Counted from the stretch's first letter, positions 23,501-32,928 are shown. The stretch is 64,000 nucleotides of DNA from Hydrogenophaga sp. (GCA_018993155.1 JAGKSX010000004.1:29067-93066), one strand, 5' to 3'. The notes: a model not told the origin generated them from the sequence alone. Translations and numbers: made by a program.

Positions 23501-25291
23501 ATGGACCGGTCCACCAGCGCCCCGGGCCCGACCGCGCTGGAGGTGGACCAGATCAACCGGCTGGTGCGCACCACCCCGGCGGTGTGGTTCCTGAGCACAC
23601 TGGGCGCGTTGATCTGTTACCTGCAGTTCGCCGACTCGCAGACCGATTCGCGCCTGGACTGGTGGCTGGCCGCCTTCTGCGCGGTGAGCACGCAGAGGCT
23701 GGTGGCGTCCCTTTTCGTGCACCGCGTACCGCGCTCGGTCCGCCTGATCCGCTGGTGGCTGAGCAGCACGCTGGTGCATGCCGCGCTGTGGGGCCTGCTG
23801 AGCGTGGTCCTGCTGACCCCGGGGCCGCCCCAGGCGGAGTCCATCCTGCACATCACGCTGGTGGCGATAGCCATGGGCGGCTCGGTGCGCCTGCCCGGCT
23901 TTCGCCTCACGCTGATCGCCCATGTGGGTCTGGTGCTCGGCCCGCTGATCCTGCGCGACCTGTGGACGGCCAACCCATACCACGCGGTGCTGGCGTTCCT
24001 GGTGTTCCTGATCGGGGTGTACGCCCTGGTCAGCGGCCGCAACCAGTCGCTGGCCCTGCGCGAGATCCACGTCCAGCGCCAGCGCAACGAGGAACTGATC
24101 GTCGCCTTGCAAAGAGAGAACGAACGCAGCGAAACCGCGCGCGGCGTGGCCGAAGAGGCGAACGCGGCACGCACCCGCTTCTTTGCAGCGGCCAACCACG
24201 ACCTGCGCCAGCCTCTGCACGCCATGCGCCTGCTGTCTCAGACGCTGCTGGAACAGGGCCACAAGGTGGACGTGGCCGCGGTGTCCACCCACCTGGTCGA
24301 GTGCGTGGAGGGCATGGCGGAGGTGATCGACGACCTGCTGGAGATCACGCGGCTCGACGTGGGCCACATGGCACCGCACTGGTCGAGTTTTCCGCTGGAC
24401 GATCTGGTGCGGGAGTGCTGCCGGCCCCACGAACCACTGGCGCTGGCCAAGGGCCTGCGGCTGGACATCGATGTGGCCCGGCTGGCCGTGCACAGCGACC
24501 GCGCCCTGCTGGCCCGGGTGCTGAGCAACCTGGTCTCCAACGCCATCCGCTACACCGAGCGCGGCGCGGTGCGGGTGGCCTGCGCCCTGACAAGCGACGA
24601 AAGCCACGTCTGGCTGGATGTGGAAGACACCGGCATCGGCATCGGTGAAGAGGACCTGCCGCGCATCTTCGAGGAGTTCTACCAGGTGGGCAACCCGGCC
24701 CGCGACCGCCACCTGGGCCTGGGACTGGGCCTGGCCACCGTGAAGCGCCTGAGCGACCTGCTGTCGCTGGATGTGTCGGTGCTGCGCTCGGCGCCCGGCC
24801 AGGGCAGCGTGTTTTCCCTGAAGCTGCGGCGCGTGGCCATGGACGAGGTCACGATGAGCGCCGCGCCCCATCCCGAGCCGGGCGCCCAAGAGGCTTTGCT
24901 GCCCGGCCACCGGGTGCTGGTGATCGAGGACGACGCCGATGCGCGCGCCGCGCTCACGGGCCTGTTGCGCTCATGGGGTTGCGACGTGCGTTCGGCGGCG
25001 GATGCGGCCACCAGCCTGGACCACATTCGGACGGGGTTCCGGCCCGACGCCCTGGTGGTGGACCTGCGCCTGCCCGACGGTGCCAGCGGCATCGACGCCT
25101 TGCGCGATGTGCGCGCGCTGCTGGGTGACGAGCTGCCCGCCGTGATGGTGACGGGCGACGCCGGAAGCCCGCACATGCGGCTGGCCCAGGACGCCGGCCT
25201 GACGGTGATGGTCAAGCCGGTGCGGCCGGTGCAATTGCGCGCGTTCCTGGGGCAGGTGTTCGCCAGGGAGCAGGCGCCGCAGCCCGATTGA
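23501..25291 (+). CDS. Hybrid sensor histidine kinase with C-terminal receiver
   Basis: 596 residues. The first 190 residues contain about six hydrophobic helices, a membrane sensor without a large periplasmic loop. A short coiled coil leads to the dimerisation domain with H233 in AANHDLRQP, then an ATPase domain (N box LVSNAIRYTERG, G1 DTGIGI, G2 GLGLGLATVKRL) and a receiver with D521 (VVDLRLPDG) and K in VMVKPVRP. The HDLRQPL H box is typical of hybrid kinases of this group. Start codon immediately follows the response regulator stop. The receiver could relay phosphate or act as an intramolecular brake. Signal unknown. Confidence 0.9.
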   Translation: MDRSTSAPGPTALEVDQINRLVRTTPAVWFLSTLGALICYLQFADSQTDSRLDWWLAAFCAVSTQRLVASLFVHRVPRSVRLIRWWLSSTLVHAALWGLLSVVLLTPGPPQAESILHITLVAIAMGGSVRLPGFRLTLIAHVGLVLGPLILRDLWTANPYHAVLAFLVFLIGVYALVSGRNQSLALREIHVQRQRNEELIVALQRENERSETARGVAEEANAARTRFFAAANHDLRQPLHAMRLLSQTLLEQGHKVDVAAVSTHLVECVEGMAEVIDDLLEITRLDVGHMAPHWSSFPLDDLVRECCRPHEPLALAKGLRLDIDVARLAVHSDRALLARVLSNLVSNAIRYTERGAVRVACALTSDESHVWLDVEDTGIGIGEEDLPRIFEEFYQVGNPARDRHLGLGLGLATVKRLSDLLSLDVSVLRSAPGQGSVFSLKLRRVAMDEVTMSAAPHPEPGAQEALLPGHRVLVIEDDADARAALTGLLRSWGCDVRSAADAATSLDHIRTGFRPDALVVDLRLPDGASGIDALRDVRALLGDELPAVMVTGDAGSPHMRLAQDAGLTVMVKPVRPVQLRAFLGQVFAREQAPQPD

Positions 25292-25299
25292 GGAAGGGC

Positions 25300-25614
25300 T
25301 CAGCGCAACAGGGGGTTGCGCGCGGGCGGCGCGCCCTTGCGGCTGCACACCGCCTCGGACACCGAGCGCCCCAGCACATTGAAGGACCCGCCGACGAAGC
25401 AGCCGTATTCCTGGCCGCTCTTGGTGCGCACGGCGTAGCGGGTGGTGGTGCCCTCGTCGACGCGGTTGCTCACGGTGAACGCGTTCCGCTCCAGGCCGAG
25501 CGCAAAGGCGGTGCGGTCGACGATGGCCTCGTCGGTCACGGCCATCGAGGCGCAACCGGCGGTGAGCAGCAGCAGCGCGGCAAGGGTGGGTACCCAGAGT
25601 CTGGGTGAGTGCAT
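25300..25614 (-). CDS. Small lipoprotein, unknown
   Basis: 104 residues. A lipoprotein signal ends in LLLLTAGC, so C21 should be lipidated. The mature part is about 84 residues with TTRYAVRTKSGQEYGCFVGG and two further cysteines (YGCFVGG, EAVCSRKG) that may form a disulfide. No family recognised. ATG 25614 follows AGGAGAACCC. Convergent with the kinase gene, 8 bases apart. Confidence 0.7.
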   Translation of the reverse strand: MHSPRLWVPTLAALLLLTAGCASMAVTDEAIVDRTAFALGLERNAFTVSNRVDEGTTTRYAVRTKSGQEYGCFVGGSFNVLGRSVSEAVCSRKGAPPARNPLLR

Positions 25615-25700
25615 GGGTTCTCCTGTCATGAAAGTAGTCGGTTTTGACGGCAAAGGTCTGCCGCGAACCCATGCTAGGCGGGACCTCCCCGGCGGGGAAC

Positions 25701-25751
25701 AGCACCATCGGGCAGGTGATGCGCGCGCGCATCGCCCTGCCCGATGGTGCT
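25701..25751. repeat. 51-bp near-perfect inverted repeat
   Basis: Left arm AGCACCATCGGGCAGG followed by TGATGCGC, right arm GCGCATCGC followed by CCTGCCCGATGGTGCT; about 24 bp pair with one mismatch or bulge and almost no loop. It lies between a lipoprotein gene (minus) and another lipoprotein gene (plus). No T tract on either side. Confidence 0.85.
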
Positions 25752-25811
25752 ATGGAGCCGCGCGCCCTTCGTTCCTAGCATCCGCCCCATGTACAACCAT
25801 GGAGCACATGA

Positions 25812-27704
25812 ATGAAATGGCAAGGAACGATCGCACGGCTGTCCGTGCTGGCGGCGGTGGCCGCCGTGCTGGGCGCCTGTGGAGGCTCGAACAACAGCAG
25901 TGGAAGTGGTGGCAACAGCCCCGCTCCCGCTCCGGACACCAGCAGGCTGGAGGTGACCGTGGTGGGCAGCGGCAACATCAGCTCACTGCCCACCGGGCTG
26001 GACTGCAACGACGCCTGCGGCGCACCCTTTGCGACCGGCAGCGCGGTGACGCTGACGGCCACACCGGCGGCGGGGCAGCAACTGGCCAGCTGGAGCGGCG
26101 CCTGCAGCGGCGCGGCGCTGACCTGCACCGTGTCGATGGACCAGGCGCGCTCGGCCACGGCCACCTTCGTGGCCACCACGGCCACGCGCTTCGACCTGTC
26201 GGTCACGCGCACCGGCAGCGGCGATGTGACTTCGTCACCGGCGGGCATCAGCTGCGGCAGCAGCTGCGAGGCCCAGTTCAACGCCGGCACCCTGGTCACG
26301 CTGACGGCCAGCCCCGCGTCGGGCCAGGTGTTCGATGGCTGGAGCGGCGCCTGCCGCAACCAGGCCCTGAGCTGCGACGTGACGATGAGCGCGGCGCGAG
26401 CCGTGGCGGCCGCCTTCAAGGCAGCGCCCAGCCAGGCGGGCTGGGGTGAGCTGGTGAACCTGGCGGGCGCGGGCGCGGCGACGCCGGTGGTGGCCATCGA
26501 CGACGCGGGCCGGGCCACCGCCGTGTGGCGCCAGCTGAACCCGGGCACCACCGAGCACCACGTCTGGAGCAGCCGCTCGGTCTCGGGAGGCACCTGGTCC
26601 ACGCCCGAGCGGCTGGAGAGCAACACCGGCAACGTGAGCGAACTGCGCTTGTCGGTGGACGCGGCCACGGGGCGCGGCATGCTGCTGTGGATCCAGGCCG
26701 GCCCCACGGTGGACCTGCATGCGAGGCCGCTGGACCCCACCACCGGCTGGGGCGCCGCCGCGGTGGTGGACAGTGGCGCGGGCATGGTCGGCGTGAGCAG
26801 CGTGGGCACGGACCACAGCGGCAACGCGGTGGCGGTCTGGTCGCAGATCGGCCCGGCGACGCGCTTCAGCATCCACGCCAACCGCTACACGCCCGGCGGC
26901 GGCTGGGGTTCGCCGCAGCTGATCGAGACCAACGAGGTGGTCGGCAGCGTGGACGGTGACCCCGTGGTGGCGGTGACGCCCGCCGGCGACGCACTGACCG
27001 TGTGGAAGCGCTCCGGCGGCGGCGGTGACCTCTGGGGCAACCGCTTCACCGTGGGCGCGGGCTGGGGAACCGCTGCCGCCATCGTGACCGACGCGGGCGC
27101 CTTCCAGACCCTGGGCCGGCACGACCTCGCGCTCGATGCCGGTGGCAACGGCCTGCTGGCCTGGGGCCAGCTCGACATCGCGGGCGGCACCGGCAACAAC
27201 GCCATCTGGTTCAAACGCTTCAATGCCGGCGCCTGGCAACCGGCGGTGGGCACCGTGGCACCAGCCGTGCCCAACACGCAAGGCTTCGTCAGCACGCCGG
27301 TGCTGCGCATGAACGCGGCGGGCACGGCGGTGGTGGTCTGGGGCGATGCCGACCAATCGCTGAACGCGGCGGCGGCCGCCCCGCAGGCGGTGGCCTTCAG
27401 CGGCCCGACCACGCTGCGCAGCGCCAACGGCGGCACCTGGGACAGCCTGCCGGTGGTGGGCATGGACAGCGCGGACCGCGCGATGGTCGCCTGGGTCGAT
27501 CCCGTGGGCAGCAACGTCACGGTGTCGCGCCTGACACCGGGCAGCGGCTGGTCCACGGCGGAGGTGGTGGAAACCTACACCGACCCGTCGTACACCCCGG
27601 CCCTGGCCATGAACGGGCAAGGCCACGCGGTGCTCGGATGGGCGCAGCTCTTCTCCGCCACCGGCACGCAGATTGTGGTGCGCCGCTGGAACGCGGGGCC
27701 GTGA
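25812..27704 (+). CDS. Large lipoprotein with InlB-B-like repeats and a beta-propeller-like body
   Basis: 630 residues. Lipobox VLGAC with C23, then a Ser/Gly/Asn/Pro linker. Two copies of a bacterial repeat of the divergent InlB B type follow (about 45-115 and 120-205): each has VTLTA(T/S)PA and W-SGAC with paired cysteines. Residues 210-630 contain repeated WGTA or WSTPE strand turns and VVAIDDAGRATAVWRQ-type segments every 45-60 residues, suggesting a beta-propeller or sialidase-like surface domain. Probably anchored at the cell surface or in the outer membrane. Function not predictable. Initiation ATG 25812 with GGAG 8 bases upstream. Confidence 0.75.
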   Translation: MKWQGTIARLSVLAAVAAVLGACGGSNNSSGSGGNSPAPAPDTSRLEVTVVGSGNISSLPTGLDCNDACGAPFATGSAVTLTATPAAGQQLASWSGACSGAALTCTVSMDQARSATATFVATTATRFDLSVTRTGSGDVTSSPAGISCGSSCEAQFNAGTLVTLTASPASGQVFDGWSGACRNQALSCDVTMSAARAVAAAFKAAPSQAGWGELVNLAGAGAATPVVAIDDAGRATAVWRQLNPGTTEHHVWSSRSVSGGTWSTPERLESNTGNVSELRLSVDAATGRGMLLWIQAGPTVDLHARPLDPTTGWGAAAVVDSGAGMVGVSSVGTDHSGNAVAVWSQIGPATRFSIHANRYTPGGGWGSPQLIETNEVVGSVDGDPVVAVTPAGDALTVWKRSGGGGDLWGNRFTVGAGWGTAAAIVTDAGAFQTLGRHDLALDAGGNGLLAWGQLDIAGGTGNNAIWFKRFNAGAWQPAVGTVAPAVPNTQGFVSTPVLRMNAAGTAVVVWGDADQSLNAAAAAPQAVAFSGPTTLRSANGGTWDSLPVVGMDSADRAMVAWVDPVGSNVTVSRLTPGSGWSTAEVVETYTDPSYTPALAMNGQGHAVLGWAQLFSATGTQIVVRRWNAGP

Positions 27705-27718
27705 ACGGGCGACGGCCT

Positions 27719-30253
27719 TCAGGCCGCGGCCGACTCCGCCGACCTCGACGAGGCGGCGGGGTCGGCCTTTTTCATGGCCTGCAGCGCCTTCTGCACCACA
27801 CCCTGCTGCGTGTTGACCGGGCGCAACAGGCGGCTGGCGATCAGGCGTTCGCAGCTGCGCTTGGTCATCGAATGCGGCCGGCCTCCCCGGCTCACGAACA
27901 TGAACAGCGTGCCCTTGCTGCTGGCCCAGATGAGTTGGGCGCGCAGCCACTCGCGGTGGGAATACAGGTCCACCCAGTCGCCTTCGTGCAGGCCCACCAG
28001 CGTAGCGGCGGCGTTGATGTCTTCCAGTTCGCCCTCTTCGGCCAGGGCCGCGGCCTGCGAATCGTCCTCGCTGGCGCGGGCCTGCACCTGGGTTTCGATG
28101 AGGTCGCCGTAATCGGTCGGCATGGTGTCCTCGAAACCGGCGGCCTCCAGCTCGCGCTTGCCCAGCCAGGGCTGCGCGCGCGGCTTCGGCTTGCGCTGCT
28201 CGGGCGTGGCGGGCAGGGTTTCGTCGAGGTCCATGGACATGGAGGAAGGCACCTCCTCCAGGGGCATCGCGCCGGAGTTCTCCATCGGCGGCAGGCCGGA
28301 GTGGCTCGCATCGGCGCGGATGCGCGCGCGGCGAAGGCCGAGCACAGGCTGGTGCAGGCGCATCAGCGCATCGAAAAAAGGCTTGGTTTCCTCGCGCGTC
28401 TTGCCCAGCATGTCCAGCCCCGCGTGCAGCGTGGCGAGCATGCCGGGCACCATGGCGAACAACTCCTTGGGCCGCTTGAGCGTGACTTCCTTCTTCACGC
28501 TCCACAGCAGGTTGGACACCACCTTCCGGTAGCCGCCGGGGTCGGCCTCGTCCGGCTCGTTGAGCTTGGCCGAGGCGATCACCAGCGACCAGGGGCCATA
28601 GAGGAAATCGAGGATCACCCCGGGCGCATTGTCCACGTCGGGCCGCTGGCTCAGGTCCCAGGCGATCTGGTCGGCCATGGCCTGCCGCTCTTCGGCGTAG
28701 CGGATGGACTGCAGGCTGTTGTCCTGCAGCGCGAGTTCCTTCTGGTCCTGCGCTTCCCAGCCCTGCCGCAGTTCGGTGAGCACGTCGGCGAACGGCTGGG
28801 GGTCGCGCGTGGCGGTGGCGTTGAGCTCGTTGAACGCGCTCTGCACCGGCTGGAAGAAGCTGTCGAACTCGGGCGCGAACTCGTCGTTGAACTTGAAGCT
28901 GCGCTGCGCCACGCTCTCGATCAGGCGCCGCGCGGGGTGCTCGTCCTCGTTGAAGAAGCGCGGGTTGGCCATGGCCAGGCGCAGCAGCGCCGGCTCCAGC
29001 GCCACCACCGCTTCGCGCACCGGCCCGAGCAGCAAGGGATCGCTCGCCACCTGGCTGACCAGCGTGCGCACCAGGTCCAGGCCCACGGCCTGGCTGACGC
29101 GCTGCGCCTTCTGCTTGAGGTGCATGAGCACGCGCGAGCGCTCGTGCGCGGCGGCGTAGGTGCCCCAGGCCTTGTGGCTGAGCTGGCTGGAGATGCCGAT
29201 CTCGCGCGCCGGCCGGTCCACCACCGGCAGGTCGCGGTACTGCGTCTGCTGCTCCAGGATCATGGACTCGTCGAGCACCGGGATCGCGGCAAACGCCTCG
29301 ATGGCGGCGAGCTCCTCGCTCACCTGCTCGTAGTAGTCCGGGGTCAGGTGGCGGTCGAAATGCTTGCCGCCCTGCTTCAGGAAGTCATGGAAGACCTGGT
29401 GGTCTTCGCCCGGTTGCATGCGCGCCAGCGTCTGCATGGACGGCAGCGGATCGGCACTGGCCCAGCCCGGCGCGTGGTGGCCGCTGCCCCCGGTGTCGCC
29501 GGCGTCCTGCCACTGGCTGCTGGACGGGACGCCCAGGCCGGCCGCGCGGGACGAAGTGCCCAGGCTGCCCGAGCGCGTGGACAGGCCGCCGGATCGGGTG
29601 GACGCGCCCGACTCTTCCACCAGCCGCACGCGGTAGCCGGCTTCCTGCACGTTGGCGCGCTGCAGGATCAGCGCCACGCGCTCGTAAAGCTTCTGCAACT
29701 CGCGGGCCAGCGCGTCGCCCATGTGCCGCAACCACAGGGCGCGCACCTCGGGTTCGGATTCGGCCGAGGCCATGAGCTCGCGCAGCGCCCGCACGAAGAC
29801 CGAGGGCCGCATGGGGTTGCGCTCGGCCTGCACCGTCTGCAGGCCGATCACCGAACTCATCAGGGCATCGAGCACGCCGAGTTGCTGCTCCACCACCGGC
29901 ATGAGGCTGTGCACCAGCCGGGCCGATTCGAGCGACTCGTTGACCGCGTCGTCCTCCACCAGCGACAGCAGGGAAGACTCGGAGAGCAGGGCCGGGCGCG
30001 AGCTGTTCATCTCGGGCGAGGCCATCAAAGCATCGCGCAGGTGCTGCGAGAAGCTGCGCCCCCACTGGATCTTGTTCTGCAACAGACCCCACCAGGCCAG
30101 CGCGAGACGGTCGCGCTGGGCGACTTCCTTGGAAGCTTTTTCCGCGGCCTGCAGGCTGGCAATGGCCGAGTCGGCGCAGCGCGCCAGCATGTCGGGCGCG
30201 CCGGAGAGTGCTTCCTGGAAGCACTGCTGCAGCAAACGGGAGGGCGCCGTCAT
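27719..30253 (-). CDS. DUF1631 family protein
   Basis: 844 residues, full length for DUF1631, a family widespread in betaproteobacteria and pseudomonads, sometimes wrongly called thymidine phosphorylase. The sequence is almost entirely helical and acidic, with a Ser/Gly/Thr-rich low-complexity linker around 225-260. The C-terminal 80 residues (about 760-840) form a PilZ-like beta region (LHEGDWVDLYSHREWLRAQL, FVSRGGRPHSM), which may bind a cyclic dinucleotide; the classical RxxxR motif is not obvious. No membrane segment. Single-gene transcription unit with a convergent neighbour 14 bases away. Confidence 0.82.
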   Translation of the reverse strand: MTAPSRLLQQCFQEALSGAPDMLARCADSAIASLQAAEKASKEVAQRDRLALAWWGLLQNKIQWGRSFSQHLRDALMASPEMNSSRPALLSESSLLSLVEDDAVNESLESARLVHSLMPVVEQQLGVLDALMSSVIGLQTVQAERNPMRPSVFVRALRELMASAESEPEVRALWLRHMGDALARELQKLYERVALILQRANVQEAGYRVRLVEESGASTRSGGLSTRSGSLGTSSRAAGLGVPSSSQWQDAGDTGGSGHHAPGWASADPLPSMQTLARMQPGEDHQVFHDFLKQGGKHFDRHLTPDYYEQVSEELAAIEAFAAIPVLDESMILEQQTQYRDLPVVDRPAREIGISSQLSHKAWGTYAAAHERSRVLMHLKQKAQRVSQAVGLDLVRTLVSQVASDPLLLGPVREAVVALEPALLRLAMANPRFFNEDEHPARRLIESVAQRSFKFNDEFAPEFDSFFQPVQSAFNELNATATRDPQPFADVLTELRQGWEAQDQKELALQDNSLQSIRYAEERQAMADQIAWDLSQRPDVDNAPGVILDFLYGPWSLVIASAKLNEPDEADPGGYRKVVSNLLWSVKKEVTLKRPKELFAMVPGMLATLHAGLDMLGKTREETKPFFDALMRLHQPVLGLRRARIRADASHSGLPPMENSGAMPLEEVPSSMSMDLDETLPATPEQRKPKPRAQPWLGKRELEAAGFEDTMPTDYGDLIETQVQARASEDDSQAAALAEEGELEDINAAATLVGLHEGDWVDLYSHREWLRAQLIWASSKGTLFMFVSRGGRPHSMTKRSCERLIASRLLRPVNTQQGVVQKALQAMKKADPAASSRSAESAAA
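27728..27772 (+). terminator. Terminator of the large lipoprotein gene, inside the 3' end of DUF1631
   Basis: A long imperfect stem begins with GGCCGAC (27728-27734) and closes with GTCGGCC (27761-27767), followed by five T at 27768-27772. It lies within the last codons of the convergent DUF1631 gene, yet points in the plus direction. Confidence 0.65.
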
Positions 30254-30279
30254 GGGCGGTGTGCGGGAATCGGCCGGGT

Positions 30280-30309
30280 GGGTATATGTATCAAGATGCT
30301 TTTATACCC
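30280..30309. repeat. Inverted repeat GGGTATA...TATACCC upstream of DUF1631
   Basis: Seven-base arms at 30280-30286 and 30303-30309 in the 145-base gap between the DUF1631 start and the MFS stop. It is AT-rich relative to its surroundings, so it could be a regulatory site for DUF1631. Confidence 0.4.
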
Positions 30310-30398
30310 GCTGGCAAGGCCCACCGCGTGAAGGGCGGCAAATATTCGGCAGCCGGGCGCAACACCGGCACCGGCGGCGCCCGGGTGGCCGGCCCGCT

Positions 30399-31643
30399 TC
30401 AGGCCGGCGCCAAGACGGTGCGCCGCACCCGGCGCACGTTGAAAGCGCTCGCGATGAGCACCGCCTGCACCACCGCCAGGCCGATCAGCACGCCCTGGAA
30501 CTGGCCGTGGTCCATGAGCACGCCGAAGATCAGCGGCGAGATCGCCTGCCCGATGTCCAGCCCCGAATAGACCACGCCGTACACGCGGCCGGTGGCGTTG
30601 TCGGGCGTGGACTTCTTCACCAGCAGGTCGCGCGACGGGCCTGCGATACCGGCCGAGAAGCCCATGGCGCCGAACAGAACGGGCACCGCCGCCGCCGGCA
30701 CGTGGGCAAAGGCCAGCACCAGCGCGAGGCAGGCCGCCAGGCCGAAGCCCACGCCCACCACGCGTTCGCAGCGCGCCGGGTCGGCGGCCAGGAAGCCACC
30801 CAGCACCATGCCGCCGGCCGAGCAGACCATGTAGATCGTCAGGCACACCGCCACCAGCGCGATGGGCACACCGTGCAGCTGGCGCGCGGCCTCGGGCGCG
30901 AAGGCCTGCACCACGCTGAGCGCCATGGCATAGAAGAAGAAGAAACCGAAGCACATCCATACCGCCGGGATGCGCAGGAAGGCCATGGGGTTTTCCACCG
31001 CCCCGTGGGCGGCGCCCGGCGCGGGCTTGGGCGCGGCAGGCAGGGCGAGCCGCTCGCGGTTGAACCACAGCACGGCAAGCACCACGAAGGCCAGCACCCC
31101 GGCGCTCGCCAGCGCCGCCCGCCACGAATAAGCCAGGGCGATCGGCACCATCATGGCCGGCGCGAGCGCCCAGCCCAGGCTGCCGGTGATGCCGTGCACG
31201 CTGTAGGCGTGCCCCAGGCGGGGCGCGCTCACCTTGCGGTTGAGCAGGGTGTAGTCCACCGGGTGGAAAACGCCGTTGCCGATGCCGGCCACGATGGCGA
31301 AGAAGGCCATCATCCAGTAGCCGGTGCTGGCCGCGAACCCGAAGGCCGCCACGCCCAGCAGCGCCAGGCCGGCGAACAGCACCGGGCGGGGACCGAGGCG
31401 GTCCACCACGAAACCCGAGGCGGTCTGCACCGCGCACGAGGTAACGAAGAAGATGGTCATCAGGAAACCCAGTTCCGCGTAACTGGCATTGAATGCGTCC
31501 TTGAGCCAGGGGAACAGCGGCGCGAGCAGCAGCTGGCTGAAGTGGCTGACCATGTGGGCCAGGCCGACCAGCCCGATGAGGCTGGCGTCCTGCCGCAGGG
31601 CCACGGGCGGCGGCAGGGATGAGGTGGTGCTGGAGGAGGACAT
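30399..31643 (-). CDS. Major facilitator superfamily exporter
   Basis: 414 residues with 12 predicted helices. The loop 2-3 motif appears as GFVVDRLGPRPVLFAG, the loop 8-9 equivalent as GGFLAADPARCERVVG. It resembles the small-molecule exporters related to fosmidomycin resistance proteins and carries FHPVDYTLLNRKV in helix 4-5. Divergently transcribed from an AraC gene 83 bases away, which probably controls it. Substrate unknown. Confidence 0.83.
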   Translation of the reverse strand: MSSSSTTSSLPPPVALRQDASLIGLVGLAHMVSHFSQLLLAPLFPWLKDAFNASYAELGFLMTIFFVTSCAVQTASGFVVDRLGPRPVLFAGLALLGVAAFGFAASTGYWMMAFFAIVAGIGNGVFHPVDYTLLNRKVSAPRLGHAYSVHGITGSLGWALAPAMMVPIALAYSWRAALASAGVLAFVVLAVLWFNRERLALPAAPKPAPGAAHGAVENPMAFLRIPAVWMCFGFFFFYAMALSVVQAFAPEAARQLHGVPIALVAVCLTIYMVCSAGGMVLGGFLAADPARCERVVGVGFGLAACLALVLAFAHVPAAAVPVLFGAMGFSAGIAGPSRDLLVKKSTPDNATGRVYGVVYSGLDIGQAISPLIFGVLMDHGQFQGVLIGLAVVQAVLIASAFNVRRVRRTVLAPA

Positions 31644-31726
31644 GGCGTGATCGTAGATCGGCCCGACTTCGCCGAATCGCGACGATCTGTCAGAATTCGT
31701 TGAAAATCCGCCAACGCACCAAAACG

Positions 31727-32563
31727 ATGCCTCAGCGCCCTCGCCCCGGCCCCACGCAGCTCGGAGACACCGACCCCTTCACGCCCGACGCGGCCCGCCC
31801 GGTGCGCGTGCGCGCCCGCGACCTGAGCGCGGACACCCACTTCGAACCACACCGCCACCCCTGGGGGCAGCTGGCCTACTGCGCCACCGGCATCGTGCAG
31901 GCGATGGCCTCTCCCGACGACCCGAGCCTGCAGGCGGTGACCTACATCGTGCCGCCCTCGCGCGCGGTGTGGATTCCGCCCGGCATGCGCCACGCCGTCA
32001 CGGTGCGCGAAGCCGCCGAGTTGCGCACGCTCTACATCCACGCGGGCGCCGCGCCCGCCGGCTGGACGGCCTGCCGCATGATCGTCGTCTCTCCCCTGTT
32101 GCGCGAGCTGATCCAGGCCATGGACGCGGCCACGCGGCGCGCGGCCGAACCGGCGCGCGACCGCCTGCTGACCGACCTGGTGCTCGACGAGCTGGCGCAC
32201 GCCGACACCCAGACCCTGGGCGTGCCGCTGCCGCGCGACAAGCGGCTGCGCGCCCTGTGCGAGGCGGTGCTGCGCGCGCCCGGCGAACGCGCCACGCTGG
32301 CCGAATGGGCGGCCGACACCGGGGCGAGCGAACGCACCGTGGCGCGGCTGTTCCGCGAGGAACTGGGCACCACCTACCAGCAGTGGCGGCAGCAGGCGGT
32401 GCTGGCACACGCCTTGCCTCTGCTCGCCCGGGGCATGCCCATCGGTCAGGTGGCGGCGGCCACGGGTTATGCCAGCGACAGCGCGTTCAGCGCGATGTTC
32501 AAGGCGGCCATGGGCCACCCGCCAACGCGCTGGGGCTTGCGGGCAGACGGCCAGCAACGCTGA
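31727..32563 (+). CDS. AraC family transcriptional regulator with cupin domain
   Basis: 278 residues. The N-terminal half is a cupin (FEPHRHPWGQLAYC, then IPPGMRHAVTV) that could bind a small ligand; the C-terminal 100 residues have two helix-turn-helix motifs (LAEWAADTGASERTVARLF and IGQVAAATGYASDSAFSAMF) ending in the usual P-T-R-W. The head begins MPQRPRPG at 31727; the frame is open further upstream but only by overlapping the MFS promoter. It probably activates or represses the divergent exporter gene. Confidence 0.87.
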   Translation: MPQRPRPGPTQLGDTDPFTPDAARPVRVRARDLSADTHFEPHRHPWGQLAYCATGIVQAMASPDDPSLQAVTYIVPPSRAVWIPPGMRHAVTVREAAELRTLYIHAGAAPAGWTACRMIVVSPLLRELIQAMDAATRRAAEPARDRLLTDLVLDELAHADTQTLGVPLPRDKRLRALCEAVLRAPGERATLAEWAADTGASERTVARLFREELGTTYQQWRQQAVLAHALPLLARGMPIGQVAAATGYASDSAFSAMFKAAMGHPPTRWGLRADGQQR

Positions 32564-32672
32564 AGGAGACTCGGCGCGGCCGTCTTCCCCCCCCTTCAAG
32601 GGGCTGTCATATCTGACAGGCAGCATGGGACACGCTCGGGCCAGAATGGTGCCGAGATTCGGGGAGAAAAAA

Positions 32673-32927
32673 ATGGAATGCAGCAACCAACGCTACGTGA
32701 AGACATCCCGCGCCTGGGACGCCCTCACCTGGCCCGACCGGCTGGGCCGCCAGACACACACCCTCCTGTTGCTGGCCAACGGCCGCCGCAGCGAGCAGGA
32801 ACTGGTGGGCCTGCTGGGCGACGATGTGAAAGAACTTCTGCAGCGCTTGCAGCAAGAAGGTTTGCTGCAGTGCGCCACGACCGGGGCCGCGGCGGAGACC
32901 GACGACGATGCGGTGGCGGGTGTCTGA
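32673..32927 (+). CDS. Small winged-helix-like hypothetical protein
   Basis: 84 residues, not recognised. Residues about 28-66 (HTLLLLANGRRSEQELVGLL and LLQRLQQEGLL) look like a small winged-helix module and share a pattern with the protein at 50.9-51.3 kb (RSVFILVDGRRSMAELLAAS ... HLFALGLI). The C-terminus is acidic (ETDDDAV). ATG 32673 after GGGGAGAAAAA. One base separates its stop from that of the convergent aldehyde dehydrogenase gene. Confidence 0.6.
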   Translation: MECSNQRYVKTSRAWDALTWPDRLGRQTHTLLLLANGRRSEQELVGLLGDDVKELLQRLQQEGLLQCATTGAAAETDDDAVAGV

Positions 32928-32928
32928 C

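Noticed and set aside
22700-24910. 736-codon open frame on the minus strand opposite the two-component genes
   Set aside because: It is a shadow of the response regulator and kinase genes; it has a His/Gln/Arg-rich composition and no family features.
32571-32610. Second copy of the palindromic element of 18.7 kb
   Set aside because: Only a CCCCTTCAAGGGG core is shared; too short to call a repeat.
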